Shown here: positions 15,001-30,412 of the stretch, piece after piece
Layout of the letters: each line of letters begins with the position of its first letter
How positions within the stretch are numbered: the first letter of the stretch is position 1
Assembly (NCBI GenBank): GCA_916613615.1
Contig: OU744737.1
Coordinates: 764,001-828,000 of the forward strand
From: Steromphala cineraria
Lineage: Eukaryota; Mollusca; Gastropoda; Trochida; Trochidae
DNA length: 64,000 bases
Reading direction: 5' to 3'
Made by a program: the position numbers and the translations under genes
Notes under the pieces: generated by a model
The model's input: only the letters and a program-made list of their open reading frames with translations
What the model was told of the DNA's origin: nothing
The model's database searches: none

Positions 15001-18000
15001 GAATCAACTCAAAATTGAAGACGTCTGAAACATGCCCTCATGAAATGCTCAATCCTTGGTATTGCAGTATTAGGAGGATGTTTTTTCAGGTTCAAGAGTT
15101 TCTAGATATAGGTATTGTATCCAACCAGCATATTTTTCATCTAAACTGTAAGAAATGAGTGACTGAACATGTGATATCTGTCTTTTGCTAAGAATCAAAC
15201 GAATATTAAAGACGTCTGAGACACGCCCACTTAAAATAGTCAATCCTTGGCATTGCAGTATTAGGAGGAAAGTTTTTCCGTTTTAAGAGTTTCGAGACAT
15301 GGATATTGTATCCAACTAGCATAATTTACATCTAAAGTGTTAGAAATGAGTGACAGAACATGTGATATCTGTCTTTTGCTAAGAATCAACTCAAAATTAA
15401 AGACGTCCGAGACACGCCCACTAAAAATAGTCAATCCTTGGCATTGCAGTATTAGGAGGAAAGTTTTTCCGTTTTAAGAGTTTCGAGACATGGATATTGT
15501 ATCCAACCAGCATATTTTACATCTAAAGTGTTAGAAATGAGTGACAGAACATGTGATATCTGTCTTTTGCTTAGACTTAAACGAAAGTTAAAGACGTCTG
15601 AGACACGCCCACTTAAAATAGTCAATCCTTGGCATTGCAGTATTAGGAGGAATTTTTTTCAGAGTTAAGAGTTTCGAGACATGGCTATTGTATCCAATCA
15701 GAATATTGTACACTTAAGGTGTCAGAAATGAGTGACTGAACATGTTATTTCTGTCTTTTGCTAAGAATCAACTCAAAATTAAAGACGTCTGAGACATGCC
15801 CTCATGAAATACTCAATCCTTGGTATTGCAGTATTAGGAGGATGTTTTTTCATATTCAGGAGTTTCTAGACATGGATGTTGTAACTAACCAATATATTTT
15901 ACACCTAAACTGTAAGAAATAAGTGACTTAACATGTGATATCTGGCTTTTGCTAAGAATCAAATTGACATTGCAGTATTAGGAGGAAAGTTCGTCCGTTT
16001 TAAGAGTTTCTAGACATGGATATTGTATCCAACCAGCATATTTTACATCTAAAGTGTTAGAAATGAGTGACAGAACATGTGATATCTGTCTTTTGTTTAG
16101 ACTTAAACGAAAGTTAAAGACGTCTGGGACACGCCCACTTAAAATAGTCAATCCTTGGCATTGCAGTATTAGGAGGAAAGTTTTTCCGTTTTAAGAGTTT
16201 CTAGACATGGATATTGTATCCAACCAGCATATTTTACATCTAAAGTGTTAGAAATGAGTGACAGAACATGTGATATCTGTCTTTTGTTTAGACTTAAACG
16301 AAAGTTAAAGACGTCTGGGACACGCCCACTTAAAATAGTCAATCCTTGGCATTGCAGTATTAGGAGGAAAGTTTTTCCGTTTTAAGAGTTTCTAGACATG
16401 GATATTGTATCCAACCAGCATATTTTACATCTAAAGTGTTAGAAATGAGTGACAGAACATGTGATATCTGTCTTTTGTTTAGACTTAAACGAAAGTTAAA
16501 GACGTCTGAGACACGCCCACTTAAAATAGTCAATCCTTGGCATTGCAGTATTAGGAGGAAAGTTTTTCCGTTTTAAGAGTTTCTAGACATGGATATTGTA
16601 TCCAACCAGCATATTTTACATCTAAAGTGTTAGAAATGAGTGACTGAACATGTGATATCTGTCTTTTGCTAAAAATCAAACGAAAATTAAAGACGTCTGA
16701 GACACGCCCACTTAAAATAGTCAATCCTTGGCATTGCAGTATTAGGAGGAAAGTTTTTCCGTTTTAAGAGTTTCTAGACATGGATATTGTATCCAACCAG
16801 CATATTTTACATCTAAAGTGTTAGAAATGAGTGACAGAACATGTGATATCTGTCTTTTGCTTAGACTTAAACGAAAGTTAAAGACGTCTGAGACACGCCC
16901 ACTTAAAATAGTCAATCCTTGGCATTGCAGTATTAGGAAGAATTTTTTTCAGATTTAAGAGTTTCGAGACATGGCTATTGTATCCAACCAGCATATTTTA
17001 CACTTAAAGTGTCAGAAATGAGTAACTGAACATGTGATATCTGTCTTTTGCTAAGAATCAACTCAAAATTAAAAACGTCTGAGACATGCCCTCATGAAAC
17101 ACTCAATCCTTGGTATTGCAGTATTAGGAGGATGTTTTTTTCATATTCAGGAGTTTCTAGACATGGATGTTGTAACTAACCAATATATTTTGCATCTAAA
17201 TTGTAAGAAATGAGTGACTTAACATGTGATATCTGGCTTTGCTAAGAATCAAATTAACATTAAAGATGTCTGAGACACGCCCATTTAAAATAGTCTATCC
17301 TTGGCATTGCAGTATTAGGAGGAAAGTTTTTCCGTTTTAAGAGTTTCTAGACATGGATATTGTATCCAACCAGCATATTTTACATCTAAAGTGATAGAAA
17401 TGAGTGACAGAAAATGTGATATCTGTCTTTTGCTTAGACTTAAACAAAAGTTAAAGACGTCTGAGACGCCCACTTAAAATATTCAATCCTTGGCATTGCA
17501 GTATTAGGAGGATTTTTTTCAGATTTAAGAGTTTCTAGACATAGGTATTGTATCCAACCAGCATATTTTACACTTAAAGTGTCAGAAATGAGTAACTGAA
17601 CATGTGATTTCTGTCTTTTGCTAAGAATCAACTCAAAATTGAAGACGTCTGAAACATGCCCTCATGAAATGCTCAATCCTTGGTATTGCAGTATTAGGAG
17701 GATGTTTTTTCAGGTTCAAGAGTTTCTAGATATAGGTATTGTATCCAACCAGCATATTTTTCATCTAAACTGTAAGAAATGAGTGACTGAACATGTGATA
17801 TCTGTCTTTTGCTAAGAATCAAACGAAAATTAAAGACGTCTGAGACACGCACACTTAAAATAGTCAATCCTTGGCATTGCAGTATTAGCAGGAAAGTTTT
17901 TCCGTTTTAAGAGTTTCGAGACATGGATATTGTATCCAACCAGCATAATTTACATCTAAAGTGTTAGAAATGAGTGACAGAACATGTGATATCTGTCTTT

Positions 18001-21000
18001 TGCTAAGAATCAACTCAAAATTAAAGACGTCTGAGACACGCCCACTAAAAATAGTCAATCCTTGGCATTGCAGTATTAGGAGGAAAGTTTTTCCGTTTTA
18101 AGAGTTTCGAGACATGGATATTGTATCCAACCAGCATATTTTACATCTAAAGTGTTAGAAATGAGTGACAGAACATGTGATATCTGTCTTTTGCTTAGAC
18201 TTAAACGAAAGTTAAAGACGTCTGAGACACGCCCACTTAAAATAGTCAATCCTTGGCATTGCAGTATTAGGAGGAATTTTTTTCAGATTTAAGAGTTTCG
18301 AGACATGGCTATTGTATCCAATCAGAATATTGTACACTTAAGGTGTCAGAAATGAGTGACTGAACATGTGATTTCTGTCTTTTGCTAAGAATCAACTCAA
18401 AATTAAAGACGTCTGAGACATGCCCTCATGAAACACTCAATCCTTGGTATTGCAGTATTAGGAGGATGTTTTTTCATATTCAGGAGTTTCTAGACATGGA
18501 TGTTGTAACTAACCAATATATTTTACATCTAAATTGTAAGAAATGAGTGACTTAACATGTGATATCTGGCTTTGCTAAGAATCAAATTAACATTAAAGAT
18601 GTCTGAGACACGCCCATTTAAAATAGTCTATCCTTGGCATTGCAGTATTAGGAGGAAAGTTTTTCCGTTTTAAGAGTTTCGAGACATGGATATTGTATCC
18701 AACCAGCATATTTTACATCTAAAGTGTTAGAAATGAGTGACAGAACATGTGATATCTGTCTTTTGCTTAGACTTAAACGAAAGTTAAAGACGTCTGAGAC
18801 ACGCCCACTTAAAATAGTCAATCCTTGGCATTGCAGTATTAGGAGGAATTTTTTTCAGAGTTAAGAGTTTCGAGACATGGCTATTGTATCCAATCAGAAT
18901 ATTGTACACTTAAGGTGTCAGAAATGAGTGACTGAACATGTTATTTCTGTCTTTTGCTAAGAATCAACTCAAAATTAAAGACGTCTGAGACATGCCCTCA
19001 TGAAATACTCAATCCTTGGTATTGCAGTATTAGGAGGATGTTTTTTCATATTCAGGAGTTTCTAGACATGGATGTTGTAACTAACCAATATATTTTACAC
19101 CTAAACTGTAAGAAATAAGTGACTTAACATGTGATATCTGGCTTTTGCTAAGAATCAAATTGACATTGCAGTATTAGGAGGAAAGTTCGTCCGTTTTAAG
19201 AGTTTCTAGACATGGATATTGTATCCAACCAGCATATTTTACATCTAAAGTGTTAGAAATGAGTGACAGAACATGTGATATCTGTCTTTTGTTTAGACTT
19301 AAACGAAAGTTAAAGACGTCTGGGACACGCCCACTTAAAATAGTCAATCCTTGGCATTGCAGTATTAGGAGGAAAGTTTTTCCGTTTTAAGAGTTTCTAG
19401 ACATGGATATTGTATCCAACCAGCATATTTTACATCTAAAGTGTTAGAAATGAGTGACAGAACATGTGATATCTGTCTTTTGTTTAGACTTAAACGAAAG
19501 TTAAAGACGTCTGGGACACGCCCACTTAAAATAGTCAATCCTTGGCATTGCAGTATTAGGAGGAAAGTTTTTCCGTTTTAAGAGTTTCTAGACATGGATA
19601 TTGTATCCAACCAGCATATTTTACATCTAAAGTGTTAGAAATGAGTGACAGAACATGTGATATCTGTCTTTTGTTTAGACTTAAACGAAAGTTAAAGACG
19701 TCTGAGACACGCCCACTTAAAATAGTCAATCCTTGGCATTGCAGTATTAGGAGGAAAGTTTTTCCGTTTTAAGAGTTTCTAGACATGGATATTGTATCCA
19801 ACCAGCATATTTTACATCTAAAGTGTTAGAAATGAGTGACTGAACATGTGATATCTGTCTTTTGCTAAAAATCAAACGAAAATTAAAGACGTCTGAGACA
19901 CGCCCACTTAAAATAGTCAATCCTTGGCATTGCAGTATTAGGAGGAAAGTTTTTCCGTTTTAAGAGTTTCTAGACATGGATATTGTATCCAACCAGCATA
20001 TTTTACATCTAAAGTGTTAGAAATGAGTGACAGAACATGTGATATCTGTCTTTTGCTTAGACTTAAACGAAAGTTAAAGACGTCTGAGACACGCCCACTT
20101 AAAATAGTCAATCCTTGGCATTGCAGTATTAGGAAGAATTTTTTTCAGATTTAAGAGTTTCGAGACATGGCTATTGTATCCAACCAGCATATTTTACACT
20201 TAAAGTGTCAGAAATGAGTAACTGAACATGTGATATCTGTCTTTTGCTAAGAATCAACTCAAAATTAAAGACGTCTGAGACATGCCCTCATGAAACACTC
20301 AATCCTTGGTATTGCAGTATTAGGAGGATGTTTTTTTCATATTCAGGAGTTTCTAGACATGGATGTTGTAACTAACCAATATATTTTACATCTAAATTGT
20401 AAGAAATGAGTGACTTAACATGTGATATCTGGCTTTGCTAAGAATCAAATTAACATTAAAGATGTCTGAGACGCCCACTTAAAATATTCAATCCTTGGCA
20501 TTGCAGTATTAGGAGGAATTTTTTCAGATTTAAGAGTTTCTAGACATAGGTATTGTATCCAACCAGCATATTTTACACTTAAAGTGTCAGAAATGAGTAA
20601 CTGAACATGTGATTTCTGTCTTTTGCTAAGAATCAACTCAAAATTGAAGACGTCTGAAACATGCCCTCATGAAATGCTCAATCCTTGGTATTGCAGTATT
20701 AGGAGGATGTTTTTTCAGGTTCAAGAGTTTCTAGATATAGGTATTGTATCCAACCAGCATATTTTTCATCTAAACTGTAAGAAATGAGTGACTGAACATG
20801 TGATATCTGTCTTTTGCTAAGAATCAAACGAAAATTAAAGACGTCTGAGACACGCACACTTAAAATAGTCAATCCTTGGCATTGCAGTATTAGCAGGAAA
20901 GTTTTTCCGTTTTAAGAGTTTCGAGACATGGATATTGTATCCAACCAGCATAATTTACATCTAAAGTGTTAGAAATGAGTGACAGAACATGTGATATCTG

Positions 21001-24000
21001 TCTTTTGCTAAGTATCAACTCAAAATTAAAGACGTCTGAGACACGCCCACTAAAAATAGTCAATCCTTGGCATTGCAGTATTAGGAGGAAAGTTTTTCCG
21101 TTTTAAGAGTTTCGAGACATGGATATTGTATCCAACCAGCATATTTTACATCTAAAGTGTTAGAAATGAGTGACAGAACATGTGATATCTGTCTTTTGCT
21201 TAGACTTAAACGAAAGTTAAAGACGTCTGAGACACGCCCACTTAAAATAGTCAATCCTTGGCATTGCAGTATTAGGAGGAATTTTTTTCAGATTTGAGAG
21301 TTTCGAGACATGGCTATTGTATCCAATCAGAATATTGTACACTTAAGGTGTCAGAAATGAGTGACTGAACATGTGATTTCTGTCTTTTGCTAAGAATCAA
21401 CTCAAAATTAAAGACGTCTGAGACATGCCCTCATGAAACACTCAATCCTTGGTATTGCAGTATTAGGAGGATGTTTTTTCATATTCAGGAGTTTCTAGAC
21501 ATGGATGTTGTAACTAACCAATATATTTTACATCTAAATTGTAAGAAATGAGTGACTTAACATGTGATATCTGGCTTTGCTAAGAATCAAATTAACATTA
21601 AAGATGTCTGAGACACGCCCATTTAAAATAGTCTATCCTTGGCATTGCAGTATTAGGAGGAAAGTTTTTCCGTTTTACGAGTTTCTAGACATGGATATTG
21701 TATCCAACCAGCATATTTTACATCTAAAGTGATAGAAATGAGTGACAGAACATGTGATATCTGTCTGTTGCTTAGACTTAAACAAAAGTTAAAGACGTCT
21801 GAGACGCCCACTTAAAATATTCAATCCTTGGCATTGCAGTATTAGGAGGAATTTTTTCAGATTTAAGAGTTTCTAGACATAGGTATTGTATCCAACCAGC
21901 ATATTTTACACTTAAAGTGTCAGAAATGAGTAACTGAACATGTTATTTCTGTCTTTTGCTAAGAATCAACTCAAAATTGAAGACGTCTGAAACATGCCCT
22001 CATGAAATGCTCAATCCTTGGTATTGCAGTATTAGGAGGATGTTTTTTCAGGTTCAAGAGTTTCTAGACATGGATGTTGTAACTAACCAATATATTTTAC
22101 ACCTAAACTGTAAGAAATAAGTGACGTAACATGTGATATCTGGCTTTTGCTAAGAATCAAATTGGCATTGCAGTATTAGGAGGAAAGTTCGTCCGTTTTA
22201 AGAGTTTCTAGACATGGATATTGTATCCAACCAACATATTTTACATCTAAAGTGTTAGAAATGAGTGACAGAACATGTGATATCTGTCTTTTGCTTAGAC
22301 TTAAACGAAAGTTAAAGACGTCTGAGACACGCCCACTTAAAATAGTCAATCCTTGGCATTGCAGTATTAGGAGGAATTTTTTTCAGATTTAAGAGTTTCG
22401 AGACATGGCTATTGTATCCAATCAGAATATTGTACACTTAAGGTGTCAGATATGAGTGACTGAACATGTGATTTCTGTCTTTTGCTAAGAATCAACTCAA
22501 AATTAAAGACGTCTGAGACATGCCCTCATGAAATACTCAATCCTTGGTATTGCAGTATTAGGAGGATGTTTTTTCATATTCAGGAGTTTCTAGACATGGA
22601 TGTTGTAACTAACCAATATATTTTACATCTAAATTGTAAGAAATGAGTGACTTAACATGTGATATCTGGCTTTGCTAAGAATCAAATTAACATTAAAGAT
22701 GTCTGAGACACGCCCATTTAAAATAGTCTATCCTTGGCATTGCAGTATTAGGAGGAAAGTTTTTCCGTTTTAAGAGTTTCTAGACATGGATATTGTATCC
22801 AACCAGCATATTTTACATCTAAAGTGATAGAAATGAGTGACAGAACATGTGATATCTGTCTTTTGCTTAGACTTAAACAAAAGTTAAAGACGTCTGAGAC
22901 GCCCACTTAAAATATTCAATCCTTGGCATTGCAGTATTAGGAGGAATTTTTTCAGATTTAAGAGTTTCTAGACATAGGTATTGTATCCAACCAGCATATT
23001 TTACACTTAAAGTGTCAGAAATGAGTAACTGAACATGTGATTTCTGTCTTTTGCTAAGAATCAACTCAAAATTGAAGACGTCTGAAACATGCCCTCATGA
23101 AATGCTCAATCCTTGGTATTGCAGTATTAGGAGGATGTTTTTTCAGGTTCAAGAGTTTCTAGATATAGGTATTGTATCCAACCAGCATATTTTTCATCTA
23201 AACTGTAAGAAATGAGTGACTGAACATGTGATATCTGTCTTTTGCTAAGAATCAAACGAAAATTAAAGACGTCTGAGACACGCCCACTTAAAATAGTCAA
23301 TCCTTGGCATTGCAGTATTAGGAGGAAAGTTTTTCCGTTTTAAGAGTTTCGAGACATGGATATTGTATCCAACCAGCATAATTTACATCTAAAGTGTTAG
23401 AAATGAGTGACAGAACATGTGATATCTGTCTTTTGCTAAGAATCAACTCAAAATTAAAGACGTCTGAGACACGCCCACTTAAAATAGTCAATCCTTGGCA
23501 TTGCAGTATTAGGAGGAAAGTTTTTCCGTTTTAAGAGTTTCGAGACATGGATATTGTATCCAACCAGCATATTTTACATCTAAAGTGTTAGAAATGAGTG
23601 ACAGAACATGTGATATCTGTCTTTTGCTTAGACTTAAACGAAAGTTAAAGACGTCTGAGACACGCCCACTTAAAATAGTCAATCCTTGGCATTGCAGTAT
23701 TAGGAGGAATTTTTTTCAGATTTAAGAGTTTCGAGACATGGCTATTGTATCCAATCAGAATATTGTACACTTAAGGTGTCAGAAATGAGTGACTGAACAT
23801 GTGATTTCTGTCTTTTGCTAAGAATCAACTCAAAATTAAAGACGTCTGAGACATGCCCTCATGAAACACTCAATCCTTGGTATTGCAGTATTAGGAGGAT
23901 GTTTTTTCATATTCAGGAGTTTCTAGACATGGATGTTGTAACTAACCAATATATTTTACATCTAAATTGTAAGAAATGAGTGACTTAACATGTGATATCT

Positions 24001-27000
24001 GGCTTTGCTAAGAATCAAATTAACATTAAAGATGTCTGAGACACGCCCATTTAAAATAGTCTATCCTTGGCATTGCAGTATTAGGAGGAAAGTTTTTCCG
24101 TTTTAAGAGTTTCTAGACATGGATATTGTATCCAACCAGCATATTTTACATCTAAAGTGATAGAAATGAGTGACAGAACATGTGATATCTGTCTTTTGCT
24201 TAGACTTAAACAAAAGTTAAAGACGTCTGAGACGCCCACTTAAAATATTCAATCCTTGGCATTGCAGTATTAGGAGGAATTTTTTCAGATTTAAGAGTTT
24301 CTAGACATAGGTATTGTATCCAACCAGCATATTTTACACTTAAAGTGTCAGAAATGAGTAACTGAACATGTGATTTCTGTCTTTTGCTAAGAATCAACTC
24401 AAAATTGAAGACGTCTGAAACATGCCCTCATGAAATGCTCAATCCTTGGTATTGCAGTATTAGGAGGATGTTTTTTCAGGTTCAAGAGTTTCTAGACATG
24501 GATGTTGTAACTAACCAATATATTTTACACCTAAACTGTAAGAAATAAGTGACTTAACATGTGATATCTGGCTTTTGCTAAGAATCAAATTGGCATTGCA
24601 GTATTAGGAGGAAAGTTCGTCCGTTTTAAGAGTTTCTAGACATGGATATTGTATCCAACCAACATATTTTACATCTAAAGTGTTAGAAATGAGTGACAGA
24701 ACATGTGATATCTGTCTTTTGCTTAGACTTAAACGAAAGTTAAAGACGTCTGAGACACGCCCACTTAAAATAGTCAATCCTTGGCATTGCAGTATTAGGA
24801 GGAATTTTTTTCAGATTTAAGAGTTTCGAGACATGGCTATTGTATCCAATCAGAATATTGTACACTTAAGGTGTCAGATATGAGTGACTGAACATGTGAT
24901 TTCTGTCTTTTGCTAAGAATCAACTCAAAATTAAAGACGTCTGAGACATGCCCTCATGAAATACTCAATCCTTGGTATTGCAGTATTAGGAGGATGTTTT
25001 TTCATATTCAGGAGTTTCTAGACATGGATGTTGTAACTAACCAATATATTTTACACCTAAACTGTAAGAAATAAGTGACTTAACATGTGATATCTGGCTT
25101 TTGCTAAGAATCAAATTGGCATTGCAGTATTAGGAGGAAAGTTCGTCCGTTTTAAGAGTTTCTAGACATGGATATTGTATCCAACCAGCATATTTTACAT
25201 CTAAAGTGTTAGAAATGAGTGACAGAACATGTGATATCTGTCTTTTGCTAAGAATCAAACGAAAATTAAAGACGTCTGAGACACGCCCACTTAAAATAGT
25301 CAATCCTTGGCATTGCAGTATTAGGAGGAAAGTTTTTCCGTTTTAAGAGTTTCTAGACATGGATATTGTATCCAACCAGCATATTTTACACTTAAAGTGT
25401 CAGAAATGAGTAACTGAACATGTGATATCTGTCTTTTGCTAAGAATCAACTCAAAATTAAAGACGTCTGAGACATGCCCTCATGAAACACTCAATCCTTG
25501 GTATTGCAGTATTAGGAGGATTGTTTTTCATATTCAGGAGTTTCTAGACATGGATGTTGTAACTAACCAATATATTTTACATCTAAATTGTAAGAAATGA
25601 GTGACTTAACATGTGATATCTGGCTTTGCTAAGAATCAAATTAACATTAAAGATGTCTGAGACACGCCCATTTAAAATAGTCTATCCTTGGCATTGCAGT
25701 ATTAGGAGGAAAGTTTTTCCGTTTTAAGAGTTTCTAGACATGGATATTGTATCCAACCAGCATATTTTACATCTAAAGTGATAGAAATGAGTGACAGAAC
25801 ATGTGATATCTGTCTTTTGCTTAGACTTAAACAAAGGTTAAAGACGTCTGAGACGCCCACTTAAAATATTCAATCCTTGGCATTGCAGTATTAGGAGGAA
25901 TTTTTTCAGATTTAAGAGATTCTAGACATAGGTATTGTATCCAACCAGCATATTTTACACTTAAAGTGTCAGAAATGAGTAACTGAACATGTGATTTCTG
26001 TCTTTTGCTAAGAATCAACTCAAAATTGAAGACGTCTGAAACATGCCCTCATGAAATGCTCAATCCTTGGTATTGCAGTATTAGGAGGATGTTTTTTCAG
26101 GTTCAAGAGTTTCTAGATATAGGTATTGTATCCAACCAGCATATTTTTCATCTAAACTGTAAGAAATGAGTGACTGAACATGTGATATCTGTCTTTTGCT
26201 AAGAATCAACTCAAAATTAAAGACGTCTGAGACACGCCCACTAAAAATAGTCAATCCTTGGCATTGCAGTATTAGGAGGAAAGTTTTTCCGTTTTTAGAG
26301 TTTCGAGACATGGATATTGTATCCAACCAGCATATTTTACATCTAAAGTGTTAGAAATGAGTGACAGAACATGTGATATCTGTCTTTTGCTTAGATTTAA
26401 ACGAAAGTTAAAGACGTCTGAGACATGCCCACTTAAAATAGTCAATCCTTGGCATTGCCGTATTAGGAGGAATTTTTTTCAGATTCAAGAGTTTCGAGAC
26501 ATGGCTATTGTATCCAATCAGAATATTGTACACTTAAGGTGTCAGAAATGAGTGACTGAACATGTGATTTCTGTCTTTTGCTAAGAATCAACTCAAAATT
26601 AAAGACGTCTGAGACATGCCCTCATGAAATACTCAATCCTTGGTATTGCAGTATTAGGAGGATGATTTTTCATATTCAGGAGTTTCTAGACATGGATGTT
26701 GTAACTAACCAATATATTTTACTCCTAAACTGTAAGAAATAAGTGACTTAACATGTGATATCTGGCTTTTGCTAAGAATCAAATTGGCATTGCAGTATTA
26801 GGAGGAAAGTTCGTCCGTTTTAAGAGTTTCTAGACATGGATATTGTATCCAACCAGCATATTTTACATCTAAAGTGTTAGAAATGAGTGACAGAACATGT
26901 GATATCTGTCTTTTGTTTAGACTTAAACGAAAGTTAAAGACGTCTGAGACACGCCCACTTAAAATAGTCAATCCTTGGCATTGCAGTATTAGGAGGAAAG

Positions 27001-30000
27001 TTTTTCCGTTTTAAGAGTTTCTAGACATGGATATTGTATCCAACCAGCATATTTTACATCTAAAGTGTTAGAAATGAGTGACAGAACATGTGATATCTGT
27101 CTTTTGTTTAGACTTAAACGAAAGTTAAAGACGTCTGAGACACGCCCACTTAAAATAGTCAATCCTTGGCATTGCAGTATTAGGAGGAAAGTTTTTCCGT
27201 TTTAAGAGTTTCTAGACATGGATATTGTATCCAACCAGCATATTTTACATCTAAAGTGTTAGAAATGAGTGACTGAACATGTGATATCTGTCTTTTGCTA
27301 AGAATCAAACGAAAATTAAAGACGTCTGAGACACGCCCACTTAAAATAGTCAATCCTTGGCATTGCAGTATTAGGAGGAAAGTTTTTCCGTTTTAAGAGT
27401 TTCTAGACATGGATATTGTATCCAACCAGCATATTTTACATCTAAAGTGTTAGAAATGAGTGACAGAACATGTGATATCTGTCTTTTGCTTAGACTTAAA
27501 CAAAAGTTAAAGACGTCTGAGACACGCCCACTTAAAATAGTCAATCCTTGGCATTGCAGTATTAGGAAGAATTTTTTTCAGATTTAAGAGTTTCGAGACA
27601 TGGCTATTGTATCCAACCAGCATATTTTACACTTAAAGTGTCAGAAATGAGTAACTGAACATGTGATATCTGTCTTTTGCTAAGAATCAACTCAAAATTA
27701 AAGACGTCTGAGACATGCCCTCATGAAACACTCAATCCTTGGTATTGCAGTATTAGGAGGATGTTTTTTCATATTCAGGAGTTTCTTGACATGGATGTTG
27801 TAACTAACCAATATATTTTACATCTAAATTGTAAGGAATGAGTGACTTAACATGTGATATCTGGCTTTGCTAAGAATCAAATTAACATTATAGATGTCTG
27901 AGACACGCCCATTTAAAATAGTCTATCCTTGGCATTGCAGTATTAGGAGGAAAGTTTTTCCGTTTTAAGAGTTTCTAGACATGGATATTGTATCCAACCA
28001 GCATATTTTACATCTAAAGTGATAGAAATGAGTGACAGAACATGTGATATCTGTCTTTTGCTTAGATTTAAACAAAAGTTAAAGACGTCTGAGACGCCCA
28101 CTTAAAATATTCAATCCTTGGCATTGCAGTATTAGGAGGAATTTTTTCAGATTTAAGAGTTTCTAGACATAGGTATTGTATCCAACCAGCATATTTTACA
28201 CTTAAAGTGTCAGAAATGAGTAAATGAACATGTGATTTCTGTCTTTTGCTAAGAATCAACTCAAAATTGAAGACGTCTGAAACATGCCCTCATGAAATGC
28301 TCAATCCTTGGTATTGCAGTATTAGGAGGATGTTTTTTCAGGTTCAAGAGTTTCTAGATATAGGTATTGTATCCAACCAGCATATTTTTCATCTAAACTG
28401 TAAGAAATGAGTGACTGAACATGTGATATCTGTCTTTTGCTAAGAATCAAACGAAAATTAAAGACGTCTGAGACACGCCCACTTAAAATAGTCAATCCTT
28501 GGCATTGCAGTATTAGGAGGAAGTTTTTTAAGATTCAAGAGTTTCCAGACATGAATGTTGTAGCGAATCAATATATTTTACATCTAAAGTGTTAGAAATG
28601 AGTGACAGAACATGTGATATCTGTCTTTTGTTTAGACTTAAACGAAAGTTAAAGACGTCTGAGACACGCCCACTTAAAATAGTCAATCCTTGGCATTGCA
28701 GTATTAGGAGGAAAGTTTTTCCGTTTTAAGAGTTTCTAGACATGGATATTGTATCCAACCAGCATATTTTACATCTAAAGTGTTAGAAATGAGTGACAGA
28801 ACATGTGATATCTGTCTTTTGTTTAGACTTAAACGAAAGTTAAAGACGTCTGAGACACGCCCACTTAAAATAGTCAATCCTTGGCATTGCAGTATTAGGA
28901 GGAAAGTTTTTCCGTTTTAAGAGTTTCTAGACATGGATATTGTATCCAACCAGCATATTTTACATCTAAAGTGTTAGAAATGAGTGACAGAACATGTGAT
29001 ATCTGTCTTTTGCTAAGAATCAAACGAAAATTAAAGACGTCTGAGACACGCCCACTTAAAATAGTCAATCCTTGGCATTGCAGTATTAGGAGGAAAGTTT
29101 TTCCGTTTTAAGAGTTTCTAGACATGGATATTGTATCCAACCAGCATATTTTACATCTAAAGTGTTAGAAATGAGTGACAGAACATGTGATATCTGTCTT
29201 TTGCTTAGACTTAAACAAAAGTTAAAGACGTCTTAGACACGCCCACTTAAAATAGTCAATCCTTGGCATTGCAGTATTAGGAAGAATTTTTTTCAGATTT
29301 AAGAGTTTCGAGACATGGCTATTGTATCCAACCAGCATATTTTACACTTAAAGTGTCAGAAATGAGTAACTGAACATGTGATATCTGTCTTTTGCTAAGA
29401 ATCAACTCAAAATTAAAGACGTCTGAGACATGCCCTCATGAAACACTCAATCCTTGGTATTGCAGTATTAGGAGGATGTTTTTTCATATTCAGGAGTTTC
29501 TTGACATGGATGTTGTAACTAACCAATATATTTTACATCTAAATTGTAAGGAATGAGTGACTTAACATGTGATATCTGGCTTTGCTAAGAATCAAATTAA
29601 CATTATAGATGTCTGAGACACGCCCATTTAAAATAGTCTATCCTTGGCATTGCAGTATTAGGAGGAAAGTTTTTCCGTTTTAAGAGTTTCTAGACATGGA
29701 TATTGTATCCAACCAGCATATTTTACATCTAAAGTGATAGAAATGAGTGACAGAACATGTGATATCTGTCTTTTGCTTAGATTTAAACAAAAGTTAAAGA
29801 CGTCTGAGACGCCCACTTAAAATATTCAATCCTTGGCATTGCAGTATTAGGAGGAATTTTTTCAGATTTAAGAGTTTCTAGACATAGGTATTGTATCCAA
29901 CCAGCATATTTTACACTTAAAGTGTCAGAAATGAGTAACTGAACATGTGATTTCTGTCTTTTGCTAAGAATCAACTCAAAATTGAAGACGTCTGAAACAT

Positions 30001-30412
30001 GCCCTCATGAAATGCTCAATCCTTGGTATTGCAGTATTAGGAGGATGTTTTTTCAGGTTCAAGAGTTTCTAGATATAGGTATTGTATCCAACCAGCATAT
30101 TTTTCATCTAAACTGTAAGAAATGAGTGACTGAACATGTGATATCTGTCTTTTGCTAAGAATCAAACGAAAATTAAAGACGTCTGAGACACGCCCACTTA
30201 AAATAGTCAATCCTTGGCATTGCAGTATTAGGAGGAAGTTTTTTAAGATTCAAGAGTTTCCAGACATGAATGTTGTAGCGAATCAATATATTTTACATCT
30301 AAACTGTAAAAAATGAGTGACTTAACATGTGATATCTGTCTTTTGCTAAAAATAAAATTAAAATTAAAGATGTCTGGGACACGCCCACTTAAAATAGTCA
30401 ATCCTTAGTATT
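1..30412. repeat. Satellite array, ~191-bp monomer, mosaic higher-order structure
   Basis: About 160 head-to-tail monomers run from the window edge to 30412. Successive copies of the TTAGGAGGA landmark are usually 191 bp apart (for example 16551, 16742, 16933, 17124, 17315). Several monomer classes alternate: AGGAGGAAAGTTTTTCCG, AGGAAGAATTTTTTTCAG, AGGAGGATGTTTTTTCATATTC and a class with TTCTAGATATAGG. A recurrent ~144-bp monomer lacks about 47 bp before its GGCATTGCAG or GACATTGCAG end (for example 373-517). Classes recur in blocks duplicated at fixed offsets: 9494 bp (1-2.2 kb against 9.5-11.7 kb), 11927 bp (near 2234 and 14161), 15123 bp and 2428 bp. The left end is outside the window. The 60-63 codon open frames on the minus strand recur with the monomers and are not genes. 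Centromeric or other heterochromatin is possible, but nothing in the sequence proves it. Confidence 0.97.
26870..30294. repeat. Tandem duplication of a 1715-bp, nine-monomer satellite block
   Basis: The blocks at about 26870-28579 and 28585-30294 are near-identical at an offset of 1715 bp. They share rare variants: GTTTCTTGACATGG at 27782 and 29497, ATTATAGATGTCTGAG near 27889 and 29604, and a GGAAGTTTTTTAAGATTC monomer at 28518 and 30233. The match ends at about 28579/30294, where the second copy continues into more diverged monomers. It is the most recent higher-order duplication at the array's right edge. Confidence 0.8.

Noticed and set aside
2898..29974. Repeated 60-63 codon minus-strand open frames in the satellite
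   Set aside because: They recur with a single monomer class and vary with monomer deletions; no promoter, start context or conservation beyond the repeat itself.
1..30412. CENP-B box in the satellite
   Set aside because: I found no TTCG-N4-A-N2-CGGG match; TTTCGAGACATGG has only the first part.
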